From Isoperla grammatica (Eukaryota; Arthropoda; Insecta; Plecoptera; Perlodidae): a stretch of 64,000 nt of DNA. The translations under genes were made by a program, and so were the position numbers. This document shows positions 40,501-51,110 of the stretch, piece by piece. The notes beneath the pieces were generated by a model. That model was given only the letters and a program-made list of their open reading frames with translations. It was not told the DNA's origin and did no database searches. Location: assembly GCA_945910005.1 (NCBI GenBank), contig OX246746.1, forward strand, positions 42,446,122-42,510,121. The letters run 5' to 3'. Numbering within the stretch: position 1 is the stretch's first letter; every line of letters starts with the position of its first letter.

Positions 40501-41847
40501 ATTTCAAAGGGATTGGGGGTTTTATCCTTCTCCCCTTGATTACAAGCAAAAGCAAACCTTCAAAAACTAATCCCCAACTGAGTTTTATTCTCGCACCGTG
40601 CCTGCTTGGGTGAAACAGGAGCTAAATAGATGATATGATGATGAATGGGCCCCGCCCCTTAGTGATGGTTGCTCCGTGCACGCAACCTGGTGTAGCATGG
40701 ACTTTTGGTCAGGTATGCTTTTTGGCAATAAATTCAAAAAATAGGTTTTGGCATTAAATATTAAAAAAACGTTTTGGCATTCGGTGAAGCAACCGTTGGA
40801 ATAGAACACACGGCTCCTTATCAGAGTTCCTTAATCAAGATTGACAGAACAAAACCTACGTAATAAATATAAATATTCCAGGATCAATGTTGAAGATATT
40901 TTTTATTTAAAGTTTGGGATATATATTAGGATTAATATATCATATTTTATTTCTACATTTTTTTACATTTTCATTTGAACTGATTAGTGATTTCAAGTGA
41001 ATGAATTATATTAAAACAAAAATATATTCATAGTGTGTTGATCTACATTCTACGGTGCTGCAAGCTGTCCACAGTTCCAGCCGAATGCTCATCCTTAAAC
41101 GCCTTTTAACTCCTCAAATTGTTCGGTGGTGTCTGGAGTTTGATCAGCTACAAAGTGAGCCTATAGAGTTTAGTGCCAGCAGTAAAGCAGTAAATCTCAG
41201 GTGAAACTTGATAGAAATAATTAATTGCGTCGTTTAGGGTTCATTCTGACGATTTAAGAGGCACTAAAACGGTTTACACGGTGCTATCTTTTCCGGTTAC
41301 AACGTATGATCTGCAACATCGCTCTCACACTTAACAGCCAATATTTGCTAGGCAACAATTTGTTCTTGTGAACGATTTTAAATCAAACATTATGCTATAT
41401 AAATATTTATGTCTTTTATATTGCACGTACTGATGTTTACAAGGTAGTGTGCGTGTTCCATCATTATCATGCTTCATTGTTGTAGTAGAAATGTAGGTGG
41501 TCTTCAATGAATGTCCTCACGCAGAGTTTAACGCTAAACGGACTTCATTAAAATCTTATCGAAAAGTGAGTATATTGAATCCATTGTATCGCTACAATAG
41601 TCGCAATTGTCGGCTATAACATAGTATATAACTTTACAAATGGCTCAGTTAAAAGGTAAAAATCTACAACCTAAAGAAATATGTAAAAATTGCAAAGTTA
41701 CATACCACATAACTTGTAAGCTTAACATTCTAAAACGTAGTATAATGTTGATTGTTGTGGTTTTCGTCCTTATACTTGAATCATGCTATTCAAGACGATG
41801 AGGGGTGGTAGATGAAGTTGAAGGACAATTACAACAACAACAAATGC
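40498..41847. other. Intergenic DNA
   Basis: No supported gene. GGGCCCCGCCCC near 40646 is a short GC-rich spot. No repeat family recognised. Confidence 0.45.
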
Positions 41848-41940
41848 CTGATACTGGATTCCAACACACGTCCCCAGTTGTCGTACGCTTAGGACCTGCG
41901 TCTCAACCGCACGAGCCTCCAACGGACGGCAGAAAGGTTG
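41848..41940 (-). mobile_element. Single tRNA-like SINE head, related to the 94-bp array
   Basis: On the minus strand it reads GAGGCTCGTGCGGTTGAGAC, then GCAGGTCCTAAGCGT, then GTTGGAATCC (B-box-like). The array unit at 43852-46436 has the same blocks in the same order and spacing (GGGGCTCATGTGGTTGGGGC, GTAGGTCCTAAGCGT, GTTTGAGTCC). It is thus a dispersed single relative of that unit. The central part resembles a class II tRNA-Leu (GTTAAGGCG...TTAAG), which I infer only from pattern. Confidence 0.65.
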
Positions 41941-42443
41941 TATAACCCTAAATACAGTTTAGCTTTAAAATTGCACGAAGATAGCATAGTAAATAAATAA
42001 ATGAATGGATGGCTGTAAGCCTAATACATAATCAGTTATATGATATGAAGTTTATTTTGTTATTTATTAGATATTTCTATTCATACAATACAATACAATA
42101 CAATACAACGAATAGGGGTTGGAAGAAAATAGCACAGCTCCAAACACAAGGAGTGACTGCTAGCACATACTAAAATAAACTAAAAACTTTATATGACTAA
42201 AAATTGTATAATACAACCAGAAAAAGACAATGCAAATAATTAAAACGTAACAAAACAAAGAAGACTTATGATAGATACAAAAATACAAAAAAAACATAGT
42301 TACAAAGGTATTGAAGTAAAATGTAGTAAGTAAAAAGATAGTATACAAAAATGTATAAAAAAATAAAGTTAAAAATGAAGACTCGGGTCACTATGGCCAA
42401 AAGGAATGCCAATATATTATATATCCTTATTGCCAATTGCTTA
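41941..42443. other. AT-rich spacer
   Basis: No gene; ATACA repeats at about 42084-42108. Confidence 0.45.
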
Positions 42444-43121
42444 GCATATTGTTACTGTGGTTGAACACCACTCAAGGCCACACTAAGTAAGCCCTGCATA
42501 TTGTTACTGTGGTTGGACACGACTCAAGGCCACACTTAGTAAGCCCTGCATATTGTTACTGTGGTTGGACACGACTCAAGGCCACACTAAGTAAGCCCTG
42601 CATATTGTTACTGTGGTTGGACACGACTCAAGGCCACACTTAGTAAGCCCTGCATATTGTTACTGTGGTTGGACACGACTCAAGGCCACACTAGGTAGGC
42701 CCTGCATATTGTTACTGTGGTTGGACACGACTCAAGGCTACACTAAGTAAGCCCTGCATATTGTTACTGTGGTTGAACACGACTCAAGGCTACACTAAGT
42801 AAGCCCTGCATATTGTTACTCTGGTTGAACACGACTCAAGGCTTCACTAAGTAAGCCCTGCATATTGTTACTGTGGTTGAACACGACTCAAGGCTACACT
42901 AAGTAAGCCCTGCATATTGTTACTGTGGTTGAACACGACTCAAGGCTACACTAAGTAAGCCCTGCATATTGTTACTGTGGTTGAACACGACTCAAGGCTA
43001 CACTAAGTAAGCCCTGCATATTGTTACTGTGGTTGAACACGACTCAAGGCTACACTAAGTAAGCCCTGCATATTGTTACTGTGTTTGGACACGACTCAAG
43101 GCCACACTAAGTAAGCCCTGC
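42444..43121. repeat. 52-bp minisatellite, 13 copies in two subtypes
   Basis: The unit starts GCATATTGTTACTGTGGTTG and ends CACTAAGTAAGCCCT; spacing is 52 bp. Most early copies have GGACACGACTCAAGGCC and most later copies GAACACGACTCAAGGCT, and the last copy returns to the first type. Early copies also alternate CACTAAG and CACTTAG. Confidence 0.96.
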
Positions 43122-43851
43122 TATTACTGATACACATGTGGTTTAGAAGCGGCTTCAGTCAAAGACAAGACGTGAAATCTTCTCCGATCAACGAATGAAA
43201 TGTGTTGACATCTCTGCACTGCGGTTCACATTTCATTATCAATTAACAACTATGATTTTCTTATTTTTTCGGTCTTAATTACGATGGCGTATGATTTATT
43301 GCTCGCCGATTACGCCGAAGGACAGACCGTGCAGATGTGGTATTGCTCTCTTTGCATCAATAGCTTCAGTCGGAAGCTCCGAGTTATATTAAACCATTAT
43401 CCATTAGCCTAATAGACATATGACCATTTAAAATTGGTCTATAGCTCGTTTTATACCCGAATAACAATGTTCTACTAACTTATGTTAATACTCACAAGAG
43501 TGTTCAATTGTAATTGACTTTTGGATGTTTTTGCGCAAGTGTTGAACGCATAAATAAAGAAAACACATGGTTTGGCGTGTGTACATGCCAAAGAAAGTTA
43601 CGTGGTTTAGAGTGGGCGAAACTTAATAATTTAAAATAGTATTGTAATTCTATAAATAAAATTCGAATTTTATCAAATTCGTAAAATTTAAGACATGCTT
43701 TGTCAAGAAAGTGCGTATATTGAATGAAGTGTATTTATGTTTATTACGTATTATATAACATGTAACATATAACATGTAAATGTAATCGTAAAATTAAAAA
43801 AATGTATGTTGTCTTATACGTGTCATTATAAATAAGAAAGGGAAATTGAAA
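43122..43851. other. Intergenic DNA between two arrays
   Basis: No gene seen. AACATGTAACATATAACATG (about 43759-43778) is a small repeat. Confidence 0.45.
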
Positions 43852-46436
43852 ACCGGGGGCTCATGTGATTGGGGCGTAGGTTCTAAGCGTGTGGTTCTGA
43901 GGGACGTAGGTTTGAGTCCCGCATAAAGCATGGGCAACTAGCTATACGTGGGGCTCATGTGGTTGGGGCGTAGGTTCTAAGCGTGTGATTCTGAGGAACG
44001 TAGGTTTGAGTCCCGCATAAAGCATGGGCAACTAGCTATACCGGGGGCTCATGTGATTGGGGCGTAGGTCCTAAGCGTGTGGTTCTGAGGGACGTAGGTT
44101 TGAATCCCGCATAAAGCATGGGCAACTAGCTATACCGGGGGCTCATGTGATTGGGGCGTAGGTCCTAAGCGTGTGGTTCTGAGGGACGTAGGTTTGAATC
44201 CCGCATAAAGCATGGGCAACTAGCTATACCGGGGGCTCATGTGATTGGGGCGTAGGTCCTAAGCGTGTGGTTCTGAGGGACGTAGGTTTGAATCCCGCAT
44301 AAAGCATGGGCAACTAGCTATACCGGGGGCTCATGTGGTTGGGGCGTAGGTCCTAAGCGTGTGGTTCTGAGGGACGTAGGTTTGAGTCCCGCATAAAGCA
44401 TGGGCAACTAGCTACAGGCGGGGGCTCATGTGATTGGGGCGTAGGTCCTAAGCGTGTGGTTCTGAGGGACGTAGGTTTGAGTCCCGCATAAAGCATGGGC
44501 AACTAGCTATACCGGGGGCTCATGTGATTGGGGCGTAGGTCCTAAGCGTGTTGTTCTGAGGGACGTAGGTTTGAATCCCGCATAAAGCATGGGCAACTAG
44601 CTATACCGGGGGCTCATGTGGTTGGGGCGTAGGTCCTAAGCGTGTGGTTCTGAGGGACGTAGGTTTGAGTCCCGCATCGGCATAAAGCATGGGCAACTAG
44701 CTATACGTGGGGCTCATGTGATTGGGGCGTAGGTCCTAAGCGTGTGGTTCTGAGGGACGTAGGTTTGAGTCCCGCATAAAGCATGGGCAACTAGCTATAC
44801 CGGGGGCTCATGTGATTGGGGCGTAGGTCCTAAGCGTGTGGTTCTGAGGGACGTAGGTTTGAGTCCCGCATAAAGCATGGGCAACTAGCTATACCGGGGG
44901 CTCATGTGATTGGGGCGTAGGTCCTAAGCGTGTGGTTCTGAGGGACGTAGGTTTGAGTCCCGCATAAAGCATGGGCAACTAGCTATACCGGGGGCTCATG
45001 TGATTGGGGCGTAGGTCCTAAGCGTGTGGTTCTGAGGGACGTAGGTTTGAGTCCCGCATAAAGCATGGGCAACTAGCTATACCGGGGGCTCATGTGATTG
45101 GGGCGTAGGTCCTAAGCGTGTGGTTCTGAGGGACGTAGGTTTGAGTCCCGCATAAAGCATGGGCAACTAGCTATACCGGGGGCTCATGTGATTGGGGCGT
45201 AGGTCCTAAGCGTGTGGTTCTGAGGGACGTAGGTTTGAGTCCCGCATAAAGCATGGGCAACTAGCTATACCGGGGGCTCATGTGATTGGGGCGTAGGTCC
45301 TAAGCGTGTGGTTCTGAGGGACGTAGGTTTGAGTCCCGCATAAAGCATGGGCAACTAGCTATACCGGGGGCTCATGTGATTGGGGCGTAGGTCCTAAGCG
45401 TGTGGTTCTGAGGGACGTAGGTTTGAGTCCCGCATAAAGCATGGGCAACTAGCTATACCGGGGGCTCATGTGGTTGGGGCGTAGGTCCTAAGCGTGTGGT
45501 TCTGAGGGACGTAGGTTTGAGTCCCGCATAAAGCATGGGCAACTAGCTATACCGGGGGCTCATGTGATTGGGGCGTAGGTCCTAAGCGTGTGGTTCTGAG
45601 GGACGTAGGTTTGAGTCCCGCATAAAGCATGGGCAACTAGCTATACCGGGGGCTCATGTGATTGGGGCATAGGTCCTAAGCGTGTGGTTCTGAGGGACGT
45701 AGGTTTGAGTCCCGCATAAAGCATGGGCAACTAGCTATACCGGGGGCTCATGTGATTGGGGCGTAGGTCCTAAGCGTGTGGTTCTGAGGGACGTAGGTTT
45801 GAGTCCCGCATAAAGCATGGGCAACTAGCTATACCGGGGGCTCATGTGATTGGGGCGTAGGTCCTAAGCGTGTGGTTCTGAGGGACGTAGGTTTGAGTCC
45901 CGCATAAAGCATGGGCAACTAGCTACAGGCGGGGGCTCATGTGATTGGGGCGTAGGTCCTAAGCGTGTGGTTCTGAGGGACGTAGGTTTGAGTCCCGCAT
46001 AAAGCATGGGCAACTAGCTATACCGGGGGCTCATGTGGTTGGGGCGTAGGTCCTAAGCGTGTGGTTCTGAGGGACGTAGGTTTGAGTCCCGCATAAAGCA
46101 TGGGCAACTAGCTATACCGGGGGCTCATGTGGTTGGGGCGTAGGTCCTAAGCGTGTGGTTCTGAGGGACGTAGGTTTGAGTCCCGCATAAAGCATGGGCA
46201 ACTAGCTATACCGGGGGCTCATGTGATTGGGGCGTAGGTCCTAAGCGTGTGGTTCTGAGGGACGTAGGTTTGAGTCCCGCATAAAGCATGGGCAACTAGC
46301 TATACATGGGGCTCATGTGATTGGGGCATAGGTCCTAAGCGTGTGGTTCTGAGGGACGTAGGTTTGAGTCCCGCATAAAGCATGGGCAACTAGCTATACC
46401 GGGGGCTATGTGATTAGGGCGTAGGTCCTAAGCGTC
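43852..46436 (+). repeat. 94-bp tandem array built from a tRNA-like SINE head, about 27 copies
   Basis: Each unit has GGGGGCTCATGTGATTGGGG, GCGTAGGTCCTAAGCGTG, a B-box-like GGTTTGAGTCCCGC and ATAAAGCATGGGCAACTAGC. Copies are nearly identical and vary at a few sites (GTGATT/GTGGTT, GGTTCT/GGTCCT, TGAATCC/TGAGTCC); two begin ACAGGCGGGGG instead of ATACCGGGGG and one carries an inserted CGG (CCCGCATCGGCATAAAG). The last copy is cut at CCTAAGCGT and continues directly as the body of a SINE. The head has the layout of a tRNA promoter, with a weak A box. Whether Pol III transcribes it is unknown. Confidence 0.93.
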
Positions 46437-46650
46437 ACTGGTTTGATACCGGTCCCAGGCATTTCTGGCAGAAGGCAAATCCTGGGATTGAATCGTACTA
46501 AGAGCCCTGGGATGTGTAATACCAAGTATTTTAATAGCCTACACTAATATTACTATAGTTAGTCACTTGAACAAGGTACATCAGGTACAATTGGTATACA
46601 TCCTATAGCAGGGATTCCCACGAAATATTATTTTTATTATAATTGTCTGT
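46437..46650 (+). mobile_element. SINE body fused to the end of the 94-bp array
   Basis: It begins CACTGGTTTGATACCGGTCC (B box and end of the tRNA-like head), then CTGGGATTGAATCGTACTAA, GAGCCCTGGGATGTGTAATA, AGTTAGTCACTTGAAC, GTACATCAGGTAC and TTCCCACGAAATATT. The order and spacing are the same as in the SINE at 33027-33300. Confidence 0.82.
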
Positions 46651-47065
46651 CTAAGAGAGTCATTACTACGTTTGTAGCTTGTGACGTAAGGGCAGGGAGG
46701 GTTGGGGGGGCTACGTTATTCCTATAACTTGTAGTTCATAGCGCAAAACATAATTGATCTATATATACACCTTATGGTTATAACCACGGTGCTTTTCCAT
46801 CGTGGGCTAAAACACGGTGTGAATATTCAACCAAAGAATAAAAGTGCAGTGAATGTAATCTTTGACACCAACATTTCTTTCGTTGCAACGAGTAAGAAGA
46901 TTGTATTACAGGCTTATCGGTTTACGTATTCCCCCCTGATATCTGGATCATTATCAATAGAGCTAACCTGAGATAACAATGTGGTTTATAATGGTACTGA
47001 ACACGATATTATAGATGCAGTGCAGCCTGGCCTGTGTTGCTGACTCATGCTAACATACGACGCTC
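46651..47065. other. Spacer with a short ORF
   Basis: An ORF at 46774-46971 (plus, 65 codons) has no recognised domain. No other structure. Confidence 0.4.
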
Positions 47066-47200
47066 AAGTCGGCCCTCACTTCAAGATACTGACGATGGGT
47101 TTTACGTTGGTTTCCGTAGACATATGGGATTTATTCCTACTGATAACCCTTGGACATTCCTTCAATACTATCTAAATACTCTACACCAAAGAATGATAAT
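47066..47200 (+). mobile_element. Decayed fragment of the tRNA-derived SINE
   Basis: GGTTTTACGTTGGTTTCCGT, then ATGGGATTTATTCCTACTGA, then TAACCCTTGGACATTCC and CTAAATACTCTACACC match the middle of the SINE family (GGTTTTCCGAGGTTTTCC, GGACAACCCTTGGATATTCC). The ORF that runs over it (47034-47429) is therefore unlikely to be a gene. Confidence 0.65.
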
Positions 47201-48902
47201 AATAATTTTACTATTATTACTCTTCAGTGTTTGGGGTAGTAAAATAATGGAACATCTTCTTACTTCAGGTATAGAAGCGTGCTTATGGGGTTATTTGACT
47301 TTGGTAAGTTATCTCGATACGGAATATGTTTGTATTTTTATTACACTAGTGAAACATATCTATACCTGTGCGCTGATTGGACCATGTTTTAAGTACAGTC
47401 ACATAGAAGTGTTACGTATACTCTGTTAAAAACAACCAATACAGTATTTGTAAGGAATTATATAACAACTCTAGAATTACATACATTATTTTCTAGAAGC
47501 TTGTTCTAAGAATGCTAATATTAAACTGCTAGATCTGAAAAAGGTTTCTGATGTACCGGTATAGCCTATTGCAACAGCGAAAGTTTTAATAAACTATGTG
47601 CCTTGATTACTTCATGAGGCGGTATACGGAATACGGGGGTATGCGGTATGCGGGGTATTTGGGACTCTCTTAATTTTAATTGCATACAATAAACACAGAA
47701 TGCCCCTTGGGTTTCAAAGTCAAACTTACAGACAGAGAAATAGCATGAGAACTGTTGTCCATTAACTATAGAACCCCTTCTTTTGCAATCATCGGATATG
47801 TTAAGTTCAGAATCTGTGATTGTTTACCTGTGATTGAATTATTTAAAACACCTAATATTTCAAACAACCAAATATAGTAAGCATTATGAGAGTAGCATGT
47901 TGCGCGAAATAATAAATGCAATCAATTGAACTAAATTCGTCATATGGGTCGTCTTCACTGAAATTTTGAGTTGAAATTAAGTATAGTAATGGATACTTGC
48001 AAGCTGTATTTCTTGGACGTACACACACAAAGGCAAGTATGGACTCCCCCCCCCCCCCCCTTCACTCACTGCTAGCTTGACACATTGCCATCCCTCGACG
48101 AACCTAACCCTTTTGTTTTTTGCTGGCGATAGTAAATAACAATGGGCATCTTCTGGTTCTTCGCATCTTCCCGAAGTAACGGTACATTCTGAGATTCTAT
48201 GGGGGCTCTGCCAGTATGGTAGGAGTCACGCGTTACCCTCATTCAGGTGGGTTTATTTTATTGCAGCAGATACAAGAACCTGATACTCGTATAGAAGTCG
48301 CAACTTTTCAACTGCGTTATTAAAATATAATTGTTGTGCTAGAAATCCTAGAAATTATGCAAACATACAGATTCTCTTTATATTTGTATAAGTATTAAAA
48401 TGTTTAAGAATTCAACAAAAAGGGTATAGACATTATTGCCATTAGAGGTTATAAAAAGGAAGTTTTGAGATAATACCCTACGACATGTTTTGAAACTGCT
48501 TCTATTATCAATTCTAAAACAAGAGAAGATGATCTACTCTGCGTGGCAGATCTTGCCAAGAAATAACGGATAATGAGAAGTATTGGAATGTGACGAGCCT
48601 GTTCTAGGAATCTCGAGTGGCTGTGCCGCAATTATTCCTAGTTTTCCACCATTCAGTTCAGTTATCCTCATCTTTATAATAACACTATCAGTTTTCAATC
48701 TGTGAATGTATTATGTATTTAAGGAATAATTGTTGAACTCAGTCGATGTAATAAGCAATGGTGGACAAATAGCCACATTGATATTACAAATTTGGTTTAT
48801 TTTCTCTATTGTCACAATAGTCAAACGGTCCCATAAGTCTTGTAACAACAGAAGAGCAGACGTGAGTCAAGTTGCACCTACAAGATTATTTGTATTGTTT
48901 TA
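47201..48902. other. Intergenic DNA
   Basis: No supported gene. GTATACGGAATACGGGGGTA and GTATGCGGTATGCGG at about 47620-47655 form a degenerate small repeat; a C15 run lies at 48046-48060. Confidence 0.45.
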
Positions 48903-48990
48903 GCCATTACCGTACATGTGTGCGTGTGCGTGTGCGTGTGCGTGTGCGTGTGCGTGTGCGTGTGCGTGTGCGTGTGCGTGTGCATGTGCG
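48903..48990. repeat. (GTGTGC)n microsatellite
   Basis: About 14 units of GTGTGC, ending in GTGCATGTGCGCGTGTGTGTG. Alternating purine-pyrimidine sequence of this kind can adopt Z-DNA (established for such tracts). Confidence 0.95.
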
Positions 48991-49564
48991 CGTGTGTGTG
49001 ATGCCGATACAACAAATCAATTGAGATTCGCGAGACGGTTACATTTGGTGTGGAATGGAATGTAGTCCACTTCTTTCGAGATATTTATAGTGTTCGGCAC
49101 AAATACCTTGAAAAGCATGAGAATTCAAGGTTTTGAGAATATTGAGATATTAAGTTGTCTAATTTTATCCAAACCAAATGAATCTGTGTCTCGTTTTAAG
49201 AAGATATCCGTAGATCATGATAATATGCATCATTCGAAAACTTTTACATGGACTGTCACTTAAAATATAAAATCAATTCCCATGATTGTCAGGCTTTGCA
49301 CGCTATTTGTACCGAACAAGTTTTAATGTTAAACTGTCAGAAGGCCTGTGTAGTGTGTATCTGTGATAGTATTGATATTGTGCGAGTGGGGGTCAACTCA
49401 GTCTCAGTGATAAATTTGGTACGTTTCCACAGAAAAACAGCTAAATCCAACTATTTACACTTTAGAAACAAAACGTGTTTTGAAATAAAATTGATTTTTG
49501 TTATTTATAATTTTATCTTCAATTAATTTGTCTATTTAATTGTAAACATCGCTTGTCATCCCAT
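48991..49564. other. AT-rich spacer
   Basis: An ORF at 49248-49526 (plus, 92 codons, cysteine-containing) matches no family I know. No further structure. Confidence 0.4.
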
Positions 49565-49565
49565 A

Positions 49566-49793
49566 TGAGACCAATATGGCTACTGTGGCGTCACATGATG
49601 ACTGTGAGTCTGTTCTCTCGCAAACCGAGCGGTTGATGGTTGATTGGGTTGATTAAATCATCCCCGCTCATCTCCTAGGGCAGGTTATGCTTACATCACA
49701 TATAAGACCAATATGGCTACTGTAGCGTCACGTGATGACTGTGAGTCTGTTCTCTCGCAAACCGAGCGGTTGATGGTTGATTGGGTTGATTCA
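49566..49793. repeat. Direct duplication of about 90 bp, period 137 bp
   Basis: GAGACCAATATGGCTACTGT at 49567 and AAGACCAATATGGCTACTGT at 49704 each begin a nearly identical block that runs to GTTGATTGGGTTGATT. Between the blocks is a unique 45-bp spacer. The second block carries CACGTG where the first has CACATG. Confidence 0.9.
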
Positions 49794-50926
49794 GCTCGAC
49801 CCCTGCCTGTTTAGTGAGCGTTATCAGGAGCCCAGAAACCGGCCCGACCACATCAGCTCACTGGTCAATGGTCACTGATGGTCACTAGTGGGACACGCTT
49901 ATTAAAAAATAATAATGCAAATAAATTAAACGCGATGTCTATTTAACCGATTCCCCTTAACGGAAAGACTAACTATTACTCCCTTGACATGCCTTGAAAA
50001 TGTATGTTCAAATGAAAAACATCACACGGTTATTTATACGACTGTTCAAATCTTATTATATCATTGAGAATACGAATACCATGATGGGCTACAAATTGTT
50101 ACAGGGGGCGTTTCAAAACCTTCTATCTCCATTACCTGGAAAAGTTATGACATTATGCCCCAGTTGTACAATCTCGGGCTAACTATTTATACTTGAGATG
50201 ACTTGTTGTAACCATGGCAACCGCCAATCACGTCAGCTGGAATACCACCTAACGTTGATCCAATGCCTCAGTCTGTGATTGTGTACACGGGTATGAAGTA
50301 TTCTGCCACCAATCATCGCTAGACTTCAGGACACAAGTAGGCCTACTTTTGTCCAAAGCAAGACAAGATATACAAGACTGCATTTATTTAGTAAAGATTC
50401 ATTGTAAGTCTAATCTAACTCTAGGTTATTGTCTTATTGATAATTGTACAACCGTTGTATTTATAAAACATACAATTAAATAAATATTGAATACCTACTG
50501 GATACTAGACGCTTAAGAAAAACGGAGTGAATAGTGAATTACGAGTACATGGTGATTTATGTTTATCCATTAAAGTTGGCTGAGTGTCACAGAAATAAAA
50601 ATAATAACGACCAAAAAAATTCAAGCCGGCCTATACCATATGCTGACAAACGAAAGAATTCATGGACACAAATTAATCAGAGAAAATTATCTTCCACTAA
50701 CGTTAGGTGTTAAACACTCTAGTTGTATTCACACAATTATTTGTATGTAGGGTATGTATATTGTTTACATTTTAAGACAGCTCTTGTGCCCTAATTCTGA
50801 TGCAGTTTTTCAATATGACCATGAAATGATTCATAAGCACTGCACAATTGTCATGAGGAGTCCACCCTATAATCTCTCAAGTATGAAAAAAACGTAATTG
50901 AAAATAAAATGTAAAATCGTAAAATG
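49794..50926. other. Intergenic DNA
   Basis: No gene seen. The first 90 bp are moderately GC-rich; the rest is AT-rich. A TAGGCCTA octamer lies at 50338. Confidence 0.45.
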
Positions 50927-51110
50927 AAATGTTTCATTTCTGGGACACCAAAATCCTCGGATATCACCGGAAAAGCTTCGAGTCCTGAAGCAAATCCCTG
51001 GTTGATGAAGGCCAGCATAACCCGGCCGGCTTCACCTCCCGTTACATCTCAGAGGTCCAGCCCGGATTTAAGACCTACAAAAACTCTTCTGTTCGATTGC
51101 GTCTCTCACC
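50927..51110 (-). pseudogene. Decayed coding-like island, family unknown
   Basis: On the minus strand one frame reads as a globular protein segment: VFVGLKSGLDL, stop, DVTGGEAGRVMLAFINQGFA, then LEAFPVISEDFGVPEM. The single stop (TGA at about 51049-51051) could come from CGA by a C-to-T change at a CpG. The island is clearly richer in G+C than its surroundings. The plus strand is also open over the same stretch (50924-51124), so the coding strand is not certain. I cannot name the family; an old transposon or processed gene fragment is likely. Confidence 0.4.

Noticed and set aside
43852..46436. CRISPR array or tRNA gene cluster
   Set aside because: There are no unique spacers between repeats, and the tRNA-like units do not fold into complete tRNAs (weak A box, unpaired stems). 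The DNA is eukaryotic.
47034..47429. ORF of 131 codons
   Set aside because: Its first half overlaps a decayed SINE fragment and the rest has no recognisable domain.
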